Assembly: GCF_000564855.1 (NCBI RefSeq)
Contig: NZ_AYXG01000051.1
Coordinates: 1-64,000, forward strand
DNA: 64,000 nucleotides
Direction of reading: 5' to 3'
Source: Actinokineospora spheciospongiae
GTDB lineage: Bacteria; Actinomycetota; Actinomycetes; Mycobacteriales; Pseudonocardiaceae
This document shows positions 25,750 through 33,946 of this stretch, piece by piece. Position numbers and translations under genes: made by a program. The stretch's first letter is position 1, and every line of letters begins with the position of its first letter. The notes beneath the pieces were generated by a model, which worked only from the letters and a program-made list of their open reading frames with translations, was not told the origin of the DNA and ran no database searches.

Positions 25750-26154
25750 TCAGGGGGTGCGGCGGAAGACGGCGGTGAAGGTGGCGGGGCTGTCCTCGGT
25801 GAGCGTCACCCGATCGGCGAATCCGCTGACGACCATCCACTCCCGGGCGTCCGGGCCGCGGCCCCGCAGGGTCTCCTCGGTCCAGGAGAAGTGGTCGACC
25901 GCTGTCAGCACCACGGAGTCGTCGTCGACGTGCAGCGCGACCTCGGCCTCCAGGGTCACCAGCCGGTTCTCCCGGCGGCGCCACCCGATCGCGCTGCTCA
26001 GCGCGGTGTCGAGCACCCAGACCACGGCGTCGCTCAGCTCCTGCTGCACCGCGAACCCGCCGAGCACCGCCCGCACCCGCGCCCGGGTCGAACGCAGCAC
26101 CGACACCATCAGCGGCACCCGCATCGCGTACAGCAGGATGTCTTTCTGGGACAT
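25750..26154 (-). CDS. Hypothetical protein, possible degenerate RsbW-like fold
   Basis: 134 aa. Not recognised with confidence. The layout, a helix with MRVPLMVSVLRSTRARVRA, then QQELSDAVVWVLDTALSSAIGW, then strands LEAEVALHVDDDSVVLTAVD, faintly resembles the HATPase core of RsbW-type anti-sigma kinases, but the N and G boxes are not convincing. Upstream on the same strand GTGT-N14-GGGGAA could be a weak stress promoter variant. The gene is divergent from recQ. Confidence 0.5.
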   Translation of the reverse strand: MSQKDILLYAMRVPLMVSVLRSTRARVRAVLGGFAVQQELSDAVVWVLDTALSSAIGWRRRENRLVTLEAEVALHVDDDSVVLTAVDHFSWTEETLRGRGPDAREWMVVSGFADRVTLTEDSPATFTAVFRRTP

Positions 26155-26258
26155 GGGCGGCGGGTTCCCCGGTCGGGTCGGTTGACACCTCGATTTTCCC
26201 GGCTGTATGGGGAAGGGATCCGGTGTGTCAGTGCGGGGGCCGGTGGTACCCGGCGGCC

Positions 26259-27905
26259 GTGACAGGGCAACGGGAACACCTCGACCTCCTGCGGCGCACC
26301 GCCGAGGCCGAGTTCGGCTGGACCAGCCTGACCGGGGAGCAGCTCACCGCGATGGCGGCGGTGATGGGCGGTGAGGACGTGCTGGTGGTCCTGCCCACGG
26401 GGGCCGGGAAGTCGGCGGTCTACCAGGTTCCCGCGCTGCTGCTGCCGGGGGTGACCGTGGTGGTGTCGCCGCTGATCGCCCTGCAACAGGACCAGATCGA
26501 GGGGCTCGACGCGGGCTCGGCGGCGGTGGCGGTGAACTCGGCTCGCTCCGCCAAGGAGAACCGCGAGGCGTGGCGGGCGGTGCGCGACGGCACGGTGCGG
26601 TACCTGTTCCTGGCACCGGAGCAACTGTCCAAGGAGGACGTGCTCGACGAACTGGCCGGGTCCGAGGTGGCCCTGTTCGTCGTCGACGAGGCGCACTGCG
26701 TCTCCGCCTGGGGCCACGACTTCCGCCCCGACTACCTGCGGCTGCACCAGGCGGTCGAGCGGTTGGGGCACCCCACGACCGTGGCGCTGACGGCCACCGC
26801 GGCGCCACCGGTGCGCGACGACATCGTCGATCGGCTGCACATGCGCCGCCCCCGGCTCGTCGTGGCGGGCTTCGACCGGCCCAACCTGCACCTGACCGTG
26901 CACACGCACACCGACGACACCGAGCGCCGCACCGCGGTGGTGCACCGGGTGCGCGAGCTGGCCGCCGACGCGGCGAGCAGACCCGGCCTGCTCTACACCG
27001 CGAGCAGGCGCGACTGCGAGGGTCACCGGGACGACCTCGCCGCGGCCGGGGTCCGCGTCGCGGCCTACCACGCGGGGATGCGCAAGGCCGACCGCGAGCA
27101 GGTGCACCGCGACTTCCTCGCCGGGGACCTCGACGTGGTGGTGGCGACCTCCGCGTTCGGCATGGGCATCGGCAAGCCGGACGTGCGCTTCGTCGTGCAC
27201 GCCGCCGCCCCGGAGTCGCTGGACTCCTACTACCAGCAGATCGGCCGCGCGGGCCGCGACGGCGACCCGGCCACGGTGGAGTTGTTCTACCGGGCCGAGG
27301 ACATGGCGTTGCAGCGCTTCCTCACCGGGTCGCGCGTGCCGGAGGACACCATCGCGGAGGTGGTGTCCGCGGTGCGGTCCCACGGCGGGCACCTGACCCG
27401 CGCCGAGTTCACCGAGGAGGTGTCCGCCGCGCCCGCACGCCGCACCCGGGCGCTCAACCACCTCGACCAGGCCGGTGTGCTGGACGTGTCACCGTCGGGG
27501 GACCTGGACTACCGCGATCCGGAAGTCGGTCCCGGGCGGGCGATCGAGCTGGCGACCGAGGCGGCCGAGGGGCACCGGCGGATGGTCGGCTCGCGCCTGC
27601 ACATGATGCGCGCCTACGCGGAGACCACGGGCTGCCGCAGGCAGCACCTGCTGGGCTACTTCGGCGAGGTGCTCGACCACCCGTGCGGGGCGTGCGACAC
27701 CTGCGCGGCGGGTACGGCGAGCACCCTGACCAGGGAGGCGGCGGGCTTCGCCGTGCAGCAGGAGGTGCGGCACGCCGAGTGGGGCGCGGGCACGGTGATG
27801 TCCGTGGCGGACGACCGGGTGACCGTGCTGTTCGAGGAGCAGGGCTACCGGACGCTGTCCCTGGCGGCGGTGCAGGAGAACGACCTGCTCACCCCTGTGG
27901 GCTGA
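26259..27905 (+). CDS. recQ: RecQ-family ATP-dependent DNA helicase
   Basis: 548 aa. Helicase motifs: LPTGAGKSAVYQ (Walker A, about residue 50), VVDEAHCVSAWGHDFRPDY (DExH and RecQ loop), TATAAPP, then in domain 2 GMGIGKPDVRFVVHAAAP and YYQQIGRAGRDG (motif VI with arginine fingers). A zinc-binding module follows: C-RRQHLLGYFGE and CGACDTC. The C-terminus ends in a short beta-rich part (EWGAGTVMSVADDRVTVLFEEQGY) and has no HRDC domain. It unwinds DNA in 3'-5' direction during repair. GTG 26259 was chosen; the in-frame residues upstream look non-coding. Confidence 0.92.
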   Translation: MTGQREHLDLLRRTAEAEFGWTSLTGEQLTAMAAVMGGEDVLVVLPTGAGKSAVYQVPALLLPGVTVVVSPLIALQQDQIEGLDAGSAAVAVNSARSAKENREAWRAVRDGTVRYLFLAPEQLSKEDVLDELAGSEVALFVVDEAHCVSAWGHDFRPDYLRLHQAVERLGHPTTVALTATAAPPVRDDIVDRLHMRRPRLVVAGFDRPNLHLTVHTHTDDTERRTAVVHRVRELAADAASRPGLLYTASRRDCEGHRDDLAAAGVRVAAYHAGMRKADREQVHRDFLAGDLDVVVATSAFGMGIGKPDVRFVVHAAAPESLDSYYQQIGRAGRDGDPATVELFYRAEDMALQRFLTGSRVPEDTIAEVVSAVRSHGGHLTRAEFTEEVSAAPARRTRALNHLDQAGVLDVSPSGDLDYRDPEVGPGRAIELATEAAEGHRRMVGSRLHMMRAYAETTGCRRQHLLGYFGEVLDHPCGACDTCAAGTASTLTREAAGFAVQQEVRHAEWGAGTVMSVADDRVTVLFEEQGYRTLSLAAVQENDLLTPVG

Positions 27906-27907
27906 CG

Positions 27908-27963
27908 GCACCGACCGGGGGTCGACATCCCTGTGGAACGGGATGTCGACCCCCGGTCGGTGC
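27908..27963. terminator. Perfect 24-bp hairpin between recQ and DUF4383 gene 2
   Basis: A 24-bp arm at 27908-27931 pairs without mismatch with 27940-27963 around an 8-nt loop. It begins two bases after the recQ stop and lies between convergent genes. There is no T-tract. It is the longest hairpin in the window. Confidence 0.85.
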
Positions 27964-27993
27964 ACTCGGTCGATCCACAGCGCTGCGGGGTGG

Positions 27994-28503
27994 TCAGTCG
28001 GCGTGGCGCGGGATGTCCTTGTTGGTGCCCCGGTCCGCGCGGTCACCGGCGTAGTCGCCGTCGGCGCGGCCCTCCAGCCAGGCGATCGCGATGGAGGCGA
28101 GCAGGCCAACGCCGTGCACGACGAGGATGGGCGTGTGCACCCCGGCCGGTTCGCCGGGGGCGTTGTCGATGAGCGCGACGATGTCGTAGGCCAGCAGCGC
28201 GGTGAAGACCAGGCAGCCGAACAGGCCCGCGATGCGGGCGGCCTTGCGCAGCGCGGCGAGCAGCGCCAGCAGCCCCAGCCCGATGTGCACCAGGTTGAGC
28301 AGCGTCGAACCGCCCAGGCCGCCCACGGTTCCCTCGGCCGTGGACGCGGGTGTGCTGGCGAAGCCGTCGAGTCCGCTCTGGACCAGTCCCACCACGCCCA
28401 GCACGAGCAGGACCGCGCCCAGCGCCGCGCACAACCACCGCGCGGGCGAACGCGGTGCCGCCGCGCGCTCGTGCCGACCGTCGCCCTGTCGTTCGTCCAT
28501 CAT
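27994..28503 (-). CDS. DUF4383 membrane protein, second copy
   Basis: 169 aa with four membrane helices. LLVLGVVGLVQSGLDGFAS, STLLNLVHIGLGLLALLAAL and VHGVGLLASIAIAWLEG mark the DUF4383 fold; the first copy is at 14391. A polar tail of 22 residues follows the last helix. Two adjacent ATG codons (28503 and 28500) are possible starts, with GCGGGGCGG upstream. A stress-type promoter match lies 87 bp upstream. Function unknown. Confidence 0.85.
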   Translation of the reverse strand: MMDERQGDGRHERAAAPRSPARWLCAALGAVLLVLGVVGLVQSGLDGFASTPASTAEGTVGGLGGSTLLNLVHIGLGLLALLAALRKAARIAGLFGCLVFTALLAYDIVALIDNAPGEPAGVHTPILVVHGVGLLASIAIAWLEGRADGDYAGDRADRGTNKDIPRHAD

Positions 28504-28589
28504 CCGCCCCGCTCGTCGTGGCCATCGGTCTTCCGGTTCGGTGGGCGACGCCCCTCGGCGCGCTCGCGTCCTTTCCGGTCCGGACCGGT

Positions 28590-28613
28590 CTACCCCGTGG
28601 GCGCCGTCCGAAC
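28590..28613 (-). promoter_or_regulatory. Stress-sigma-type promoter match for DUF4383 gene 2
   Basis: On the minus strand: GTTC, 14 nt, GGGTAG. It is divergent from the match at 28712 for the P450 gene. Confidence 0.45.
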
Positions 28614-28711
28614 CCACCAGGAGCGGTGCTCCGCACGACAGGGCACCACCCACCTGCCACGAACGGGTGACCGGAACCACAGATGACGATCATCCAAATC
28701 GGCCTCCGGCG

Positions 28712-28736
28712 GTTTCGGCGCGCCCGGGACGGGTAG
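28712..28736 (+). promoter_or_regulatory. Stress-sigma-type promoter match for the P450 gene
   Basis: GTTT, 15 nt, GGGTAG, ending eight bases before ATG 28745, so the transcript would be nearly leaderless. Confidence 0.55.
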
Positions 28737-28744
28737 ACGCGCCC

Positions 28745-30001
28745 ATGGACGAATCGCTCGCTGTGCTGACGAAGGGTTACGCCTGGCTCCCGGACCGGTT
28801 GCGCGCCGAGAACGCCCCCGTCGTGCGGACACGGCTGATGGGTCAGCGCGCGGTCTGCATCCACGGTGTGGACGCCGCGCGGCTGTTCTACGACGAGCGC
28901 AACGTGCACCGCCACGGCGCGCTGCCCGAGCCGGTCAAGAGCACCCTGTTCGGCCACGGTGCCGTGCACACCCTCGACGCCGCCGACCACCGGCGCCGCA
29001 AGTCCCTGTTCACCGGTCTGCTGATGAACCGGGAGGGCATCACCGACCTGGTCGAGCGGACCACCGCGGCCTGGGACGCGACCGTGGCGAACTGGGTCGT
29101 CGACCGGCCGGTGACGCTGTTCGAGGAGGCGAGCCGGGTGCTGACCGAGGCGGTGTTCGCCTGGGTCGGGCTGCCGCTGCCGCCCGAAGAGGTCGCCCCG
29201 GTCGCGGCGGACCTGGTCACGATGGTGGACGGCTTCGCCACCCCCGCGCCCCGGCACTTCAAGGCCCGCGCCGCTCGTGGTCGCCAGGAGAAGCGCCTCG
29301 CCGACATCATCACCGGCATCCGCGACGGCTCGGTGGAGGTGGCCCCGGACAGCGCGGTCCGGGCGGTCGCCTCCCACGTCGACGAGCGCGGGGACCTGCT
29401 CGAACCCCGGGTCGCCGCGGTGGAGGTGCTCAACATCGTCCGCCCCACCGTGGCCATCTCCTGGTTCCTGACCTTCACCGGCCACGCCCTGCACCGCTGG
29501 CCCGGAACCCGGGCCCGGCTGGCGCGCGGCGACCGGGAGTACGCGGTGGCCTTCGCCCACGAGGTCCGCCGCTTCTACCCGTTCGCCCCCTTCCTCGGCG
29601 GCCTGGCCGCCCGGGACCTGACCTTCCACGGCCAGGAGATCCCGAAGGGCGCGATGGTCCTGCTCGACGTCTACGGCCACAACCACGACCCGGCGCTGTT
29701 CCCCGACCCGTACACCTTCTCCCCCGAGCGCTTCCTCGACCGCGAGATCGGTGCCTTCGAGCTGATCCCCCAGGGCGGCGGCGACCCGCGCACCGGGCAC
29801 CGCTGCCCCGGCGAGGACATCGTCATCACCATCCTCGCCGCCCTGGCACCACGCCTGGCCCGGCTCGACCACGCGGTCCCCGAGCAGGACCTCGACATCC
29901 CGCTCAACCGCATCCCCACCCTCCCCCGGAGCCGCTTCACCCTCGCGCGCACCGAGCACGAGGAGTGGGCGCTGGACACCGCGCTGACCCCGAGTGGCTG
30001 A
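28745..30001 (+). CDS. CYP152-type cytochrome P450 peroxygenase (OleT/P450-BSbeta-like)
   Basis: 418 aa. The heme-thiolate loop is IPQGGGDPRTGHRCPGE with Cys354, the form typical of the CYP152 family. The I-helix lacks the usual acid-alcohol pair and instead has Arg233-Pro234 (NIVRPTVAISW), the carboxylate-binding site of these H2O2-driven fatty-acid enzymes. E273-x2-R276 is present. His75 in HGAVHTLDAADH occupies the place of OleT His85, where the hydroxylases P450-BSbeta and SPalpha have Gln. OleT decarboxylates fatty acids to terminal alkenes, so this enzyme may hydroxylate or decarboxylate fatty acids. No redox-partner gene is nearby, as expected for a peroxygenase. Confidence 0.88.
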   Translation: MDESLAVLTKGYAWLPDRLRAENAPVVRTRLMGQRAVCIHGVDAARLFYDERNVHRHGALPEPVKSTLFGHGAVHTLDAADHRRRKSLFTGLLMNREGITDLVERTTAAWDATVANWVVDRPVTLFEEASRVLTEAVFAWVGLPLPPEEVAPVAADLVTMVDGFATPAPRHFKARAARGRQEKRLADIITGIRDGSVEVAPDSAVRAVASHVDERGDLLEPRVAAVEVLNIVRPTVAISWFLTFTGHALHRWPGTRARLARGDREYAVAFAHEVRRFYPFAPFLGGLAARDLTFHGQEIPKGAMVLLDVYGHNHDPALFPDPYTFSPERFLDREIGAFELIPQGGGDPRTGHRCPGEDIVITILAALAPRLARLDHAVPEQDLDIPLNRIPTLPRSRFTLARTEHEEWALDTALTPSG

Positions 30002-30062
30002 TCGCGACCGGTCCGGCGCACAATGCCGACCGGGTTCGCGACGACGCGCGGAGGGGAGTGAC

Positions 30063-30437
30063 ATGCCCGGAGCCGGGATCGATGTCTCCAGCGAGGAGAC
30101 GTCGTCGCACCTCATCGCCCGCTTCGCCGGGGAACTCGACCTGGCGACCGCCCCGGTGGCGCGCGCCGCGCTGGACGACGCCGTCCGGGCGGTGGGCGGG
30201 CGCCACCTGGTGGTCGACTTGACCGGGTTGACGTTCCTCGGCTCCCCCGGGCTGGGTCTGCTGGTCAACGCCTGGGGGCGCTGCGCGGGCGGCGGGGCCC
30301 CGTTCACGGTGGTGGCCCCGCCCGGTGGCGCACCCCACCGCGTCCTGGAGGTCACCGGCCTCATCGGCTCGATCACGGTCGTCGAGGGAGTGTGGGAGGT
30401 CGTCGGCTCCGAGGCGATCGACCCTCCCGGCCAGTGA
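30063..30437 (+). CDS. STAS-domain anti-sigma factor antagonist
   Basis: 124 aa. The strands LIARFAGELDLATAPVARAAL and LVVDLTGLTFLGSPGLGLLVNA show a canonical STAS domain with Ser at the phosphoacceptor position (G-S-P-G). The last helix ends at EVVGSEAIDPPGQ. GGAGGGG precedes ATG 30063. It follows the P450 gene on the same strand after 61 bp, so read-through from the P450 promoter is possible. Confidence 0.85.
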   Translation: MPGAGIDVSSEETSSHLIARFAGELDLATAPVARAALDDAVRAVGGRHLVVDLTGLTFLGSPGLGLLVNAWGRCAGGGAPFTVVAPPGGAPHRVLEVTGLIGSITVVEGVWEVVGSEAIDPPGQ

Positions 30438-30460
30438 GACGACCGGCTCACCGCATCGGT

Positions 30461-30485
30461 GGGTAAATGCGTGATGCAGGGGTAG
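30461..30485 (+). promoter_or_regulatory. Possible stress-sigma-type promoter for the GT2 pair
   Basis: GGGT, 15 nt, GGGTAG, ending nine bases before ATG 30495. The -35 match is loose. Confidence 0.35.
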
Positions 30486-30494
30486 CACTGGGGC

Positions 30495-31364
30495 ATGACC
30501 ACCTCGCGCACCACGATCGTCATCGCGACCCGGAACCGGTGCGACGGTCTGCTGCGAACCCTCCAGCACCTCGACGACGGGGCCCCCGGCTCACCGGTCG
30601 TCGTGGTGGACAACGGGTCCGCGGACGGGACCGCCCAGCGCGTCAGCGCCCGGTTCCCCCGCGTCCGGGTGTTGCGGCTGCACCGCAACCTCGGCGCCTC
30701 CGCGCGCAACCTCGGGGTTCGCGCCGCCCGAACCCCGTACGTCGCCTTCAGCGACGACGACTCGTGGTGGGCGCCCGGGGCGCTGGCGCGGGTGGAGGCG
30801 GCCTTCGACGCGCACCCGCGGTTGGGCCTGGTCACGGGGCGGACGCTGGTGGGTGAGCAGGAACGGCCCGACCCCATCAACCACCTGCTGGCCGACAGCC
30901 CGCTGGGGCGCGACCCGGACCTGCCGGGGCCGTCGGTGCTCGGCTTCCTGTGCTGCGCGGCCGTGGTGCGCCGCGAGGCCCACCTGGGGGTCGGCGGGAT
31001 ACACCCGCTGCTGTTCTTCCTCGGCGAGGAGCGGCTGCTGGCCTGGGACCTGGCGGCGGCGGGCTGGTCGTGCTGCTACCTCGACACCGCGGTCGCCCAC
31101 CACCACCCCGCGCCCCGGCGCGGCGGCGCGCACGCCCGGCGCGTGCTGGAGCTGCGCAACGACCTGCTGACGGCGTGGCTGCGCAAACCGGTGCGCGACG
31201 GTGTGGCGGCCACCGCGGCGCTGGCCCGGCGCGCCCTGGGCGACCGGGCGGCGCGCACCGCCCTCGGGGAGGCCGTGCGGCGGCTGCCCGCGGCGGCGCG
31301 CGGTCGCAGCGCGCTGCCGCACCGGGTGCTGCGCCACGTCGAGCTGGTGGAGGGCGCGGCGTGA
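30495..31364 (+). CDS. Family 2 glycosyltransferase (first of a tandem pair)
   Basis: 289 aa. TIVIATRNRCDGLLRTLQHL and VVVVDNGSADGT form the nucleotide-sugar-binding part; FSDDDSWW near residue 80 holds the metal-binding acidic triplet; a GEERLLAWDLAAAGW segment provides the acceptor-side acids. The C-terminal 80 residues are helical and Ala/Arg-rich. No membrane helix is visible, so it is probably cytosolic or peripheral. Its stop overlaps the GTG of the next, clearly paralogous gene by four bases. Sugar and acceptor are unknown. Confidence 0.85.
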   Translation: MTTSRTTIVIATRNRCDGLLRTLQHLDDGAPGSPVVVVDNGSADGTAQRVSARFPRVRVLRLHRNLGASARNLGVRAARTPYVAFSDDDSWWAPGALARVEAAFDAHPRLGLVTGRTLVGEQERPDPINHLLADSPLGRDPDLPGPSVLGFLCCAAVVRREAHLGVGGIHPLLFFLGEERLLAWDLAAAGWSCCYLDTAVAHHHPAPRRGGAHARRVLELRNDLLTAWLRKPVRDGVAATAALARRALGDRAARTALGEAVRRLPAAARGRSALPHRVLRHVELVEGAA

Positions 31365-32254
31365 GCGGGCGGGTGACCGTCGTGGTGATCACGCACAACC
31401 GGCGGGCGGAGCTGTGCCGCACGCTCGCGCACATGGCCGCGCTGTCGGACCGGGCGCCGATCATCGTGGTGGACAACGGCTCCGGTGACGGCAGCGCGAC
31501 GGCGGTGGCCCGCGACTTCCCGGAGGTGGAGCTGCTGGCCAGCCCGCGCAACCTCGGGGCGATCGGCCGCAACCTGGCGGTGGAGCGGGTGCGCACGCCC
31601 TACGTGGCGTTCTGCGACGACGACACGTGCTGGGAGCCCGGATCGCTGACCCGGGCCGCGGACCTGCTCGACGAGAACCCGGAGCTGGGCTCGGTCACCG
31701 GGCGCTGCCTGGTCGAACCGGGGCTGCGGGAGGACCCGATCACCCCGGAGATGCGCCACTCCCCCGTCCCCGGCCCCGACTGGCTGCCCGGTCCGGCGCT
31801 GCTGGGCATCATGGCCGGGCTGAGCATGGTGCGGGTCTCGGCGTTCCGCGACGTCGGCGGGTTCAGCCCGAGGCTGTGGCTCGGCGGCGAGGAGGAGTTG
31901 TTCGCCCTCGACCTGGCCGCACGCGGCTGGTGGATGTGCTGGGCCGAGGACGTGGTGATCCGGCACGCGCCGTCGCGGGCGCGCGACCCGCGGGCCCGGC
32001 GCGCCGACGGCATCCGGAACACGCTGTGGACGGCGTGGTTGCGCAGGCCGCTGCGCAGCGCCGTGCGGCACACCGCCTGGGTCCTGCGCGGGGCGCCGAA
32101 GGACCGGGCGACGGCGGGCGCGGTGGGTCGCGCGCTGCTGGGCCTGCCGTGGGTGCTCGCCGGGCGCCGGGTGGTGCCCGCCGAGGTCGAGTCGGGGCTG
32201 CGGCTGCTGGAGGCCGCCCGCGTGGGGCGCACCGCGCGCAACTACGTCGGCTGA
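31361..32254 (+). CDS. Family 2 glycosyltransferase (second of a tandem pair)
   Basis: 297 aa. Same plan as the preceding gene: VTVVVITHNRRAELCRTLAH, IIVVDNGSGDGS, FCDDDTCWEPGSL and LGGEEELFALDLAARGW. The two proteins share motif spacing and a helical C-terminus (IRNTLWTAWLRRPLRSAV against LRNDLLTAWLRKPVRDGV), so they arose by tandem duplication. GTG 31361 is coupled to the upstream stop. The two may add successive sugars to one acceptor; the heptose operon 4 kb downstream could supply one donor (inference). Confidence 0.85.
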   Translation: MSGRVTVVVITHNRRAELCRTLAHMAALSDRAPIIVVDNGSGDGSATAVARDFPEVELLASPRNLGAIGRNLAVERVRTPYVAFCDDDTCWEPGSLTRAADLLDENPELGSVTGRCLVEPGLREDPITPEMRHSPVPGPDWLPGPALLGIMAGLSMVRVSAFRDVGGFSPRLWLGGEEELFALDLAARGWWMCWAEDVVIRHAPSRARDPRARRADGIRNTLWTAWLRRPLRSAVRHTAWVLRGAPKDRATAGAVGRALLGLPWVLAGRRVVPAEVESGLRLLEAARVGRTARNYVG

Positions 32255-32267
32255 ACCCGGATCGATG

Positions 32268-32291
32268 GTTCGGCTGCCGCACAGCGGTTAC
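32268..32291 (+). promoter_or_regulatory. Variant stress-type promoter match for the DUF2795 gene
   Basis: GTTC, 14 nt, GGTTAC, ending nine bases before ATG 32301. Its -10 has the same G-to-T change as the SDR promoter at 12701. Confidence 0.35.
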
Positions 32292-32300
32292 CCGGCCGAC

Positions 32301-32492
32301 ATGAGCACAACGAACCCGATCGAACTGCAGAAGCACCTCAGCGGCGTGGACTACCCGGCGAGCCGCCAGGACCTCGTCGAGCACGCCAGGTCCGACGGCG
32401 CGAGCGAGGAGATCCTGCAAGCACTGGAGAACATGCCCGACCGGACCTACGACGGCCCGAACGCCGTGAGCCAGGCGGCGTCCAAGAGCTGA
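32301..32492 (+). CDS. DUF2795 small protein
   Basis: 63 aa. The whole length matches the DUF2795 pattern: NPIELQKHLSGVDYPASRQDLVEHARSDGASEEILQALENMPDRTYDGPNAVSQAA. These small, acidic, soluble proteins of unknown function are common in actinobacterial stress regulons. ATG 32301 follows the promoter match closely, consistent with a leaderless mRNA. The upstream in-frame codons overlap the promoter and were excluded. Confidence 0.85.
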   Translation: MSTTNPIELQKHLSGVDYPASRQDLVEHARSDGASEEILQALENMPDRTYDGPNAVSQAASKS

Positions 32493-32534
32493 CCGGCCGC
32501 CTCCCGACAACACACCGGAAGGCGCTGGCACCGC

Positions 32535-32572
32535 ACCCACCCACCGTGGTTTGAACCCCGCGGTGGGTGGGT
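32535..32572 (+). terminator. 12-bp hairpin between the DUF2795 and ABC-transporter genes
   Basis: ACCCACCCACCG pairs with CGGTGGGTGGGT around a 14-nt loop. The right arm overlaps the promoter match at 32549-32574, so it could also act as an operator. Confidence 0.5.
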
Positions 32573-32574
32573 AG
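32549..32574 (+). promoter_or_regulatory. Stress-sigma-type promoter match for the sugar ABC importer
   Basis: GTTT, 16 nt, GGGTAG, ending 28 bp before ATG 32603. Overlap with the hairpin makes the call less certain. Confidence 0.35.
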
Positions 32575-32602
32575 CCCCTGCCTTGGTCACGGGAGGGGGC
32601 GG

Positions 32603-33943
32603 ATGACTGTGGGCCGGTGGGTGCGGGTTTCAGCCGTGGTGGCGGCGGTGCTGGTGTCCGGGGGCTGCGGCGGGTTGGGTGCCTCGCCAGAAGACGCCCC
32701 CAACGCGTTGACCACCATGGGTTTCGGCCTCCCGGACGAGCACGCCACCGCCCGCGTCGCGGTGTTCCGCGACCGGTTCCCCGACACAGACCTGCGGGTC
32801 AACGAGGGCGCCTTCGACGAGCAGCAGTTCCTCTCCGCCGTCGCCAGTGGCGAGCCGCCGGACCTCGTCTACGCCGACCGGGCGAAGTTGGGTGCCTACG
32901 CGGCCAGGGGCGCGGTCGAGCCGATCGACGACTGCCTGCGCTCGCACGGGGTGGACCAGGCGCAGTTCCGGCCCGCCGCGATGCGCCAGGTCACCTACGG
33001 CGGAAAGGTCTACGGCGCACCGGAGTTCGCCACCGTGCGGCTGCTGATCATCAACAACACCGCCGTGCGCGCCGCGGGCGTCGACCCCGCCACCGTCTCG
33101 AGCACCGACTGGTCCGCCCTGGCCGACCTGAGCACCCGGTTGGCCGACAACGCCGACGGGCGGTTCCGGCGGATCGGCTTCGACCCCAAGCTGCCCGACT
33201 TCCTCCCGTTGTGGGCCAAGGCCAACGGCGTCGAGCTGATCACCCCCGACGGGCGCGGGGTGCGGCTCGACGACCCGGCGGTGGTCGAGACCCTGCGCTA
33301 CACCACGGACCTGGTGAAGTCGCAGGGCACGTGGGCGGCGTTCAAGGCGTTCAAGGACGGCTTCAACGACTTCGGCGCCGACAACGCCTACGCCAAGGAC
33401 CAGCTCGCGGTCATGCCGATGGATTCCTTCTACATCAACACCCTGGCCACCAACTCCCCCGACGTGGACGTGACGATCACCCCGTTCACCGACCGGCGGG
33501 GCGAGCCCGTCACCGAGCTGGGCGGGCAGGCGTGGGCCATCCCCAAGGGGTCGCGGCACCCGGAGCGGGCGTGCGACTTCCTGGTCACCATGACCGCCAC
33601 CGACACCTGGGTCACCGCCGCCAAGGCGCGCCGCGACGCGCTGGCCGCCAAGGGCAGGCCCTACGGCGGCACGTTCACCGCCAACCGGGTGGCGGACGAG
33701 GAGATCTTCACGACCGTGTACGCCGCGCAGGGCAACCGCATCCTGGACCAGGGCGTGCCGATCGTGCGCGCGTTGCAGGACGACTCGTTCGCCCTGCCCG
33801 CCAGCCCCGCCGGGCCGGACCTGATCCGGGCCTGGCAGCAGGCGGCCACCCGGGTGCTGACCGGGGCGCAGACCCCCGAGGAGGCCCTGGGCCAGGCGCA
33901 GCGGGAAGCCGACGCCGCGCTCGACCGGGTACTGGGGAGGTAG
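32603..33943 (+). CDS. ABC transporter sugar-binding lipoprotein
   Basis: 446 aa. A lipoprotein signal peptide ends at LVSGGC with Cys22. The mature part is a family-1 extracellular solute-binding protein (TDLRVNEGAFDEQQFLSAVASGEPPDLVYAD, YGAPEFATVRLLIINN, WAIPKGSRHPERACDFL). GGGAGGGGG precedes ATG 32603. Two permease genes follow directly, so it captures a sugar outside the membrane and passes it to them. The ligand is unknown. Confidence 0.9.
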   Translation: MTVGRWVRVSAVVAAVLVSGGCGGLGASPEDAPNALTTMGFGLPDEHATARVAVFRDRFPDTDLRVNEGAFDEQQFLSAVASGEPPDLVYADRAKLGAYAARGAVEPIDDCLRSHGVDQAQFRPAAMRQVTYGGKVYGAPEFATVRLLIINNTAVRAAGVDPATVSSTDWSALADLSTRLADNADGRFRRIGFDPKLPDFLPLWAKANGVELITPDGRGVRLDDPAVVETLRYTTDLVKSQGTWAAFKAFKDGFNDFGADNAYAKDQLAVMPMDSFYINTLATNSPDVDVTITPFTDRRGEPVTELGGQAWAIPKGSRHPERACDFLVTMTATDTWVTAAKARRDALAAKGRPYGGTFTANRVADEEIFTTVYAAQGNRILDQGVPIVRALQDDSFALPASPAGPDLIRAWQQAATRVLTGAQTPEEALGQAQREADAALDRVLGR

Positions 33944-33946
33944 GCC

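Noticed and set aside
28043-30880. 945-codon minus-strand frame antisense to the P450 and GT2 genes
   Set aside because: Low-complexity shadow of strongly biased codons; no domain seen, while the plus strand encodes clear P450, STAS and GT2 proteins.
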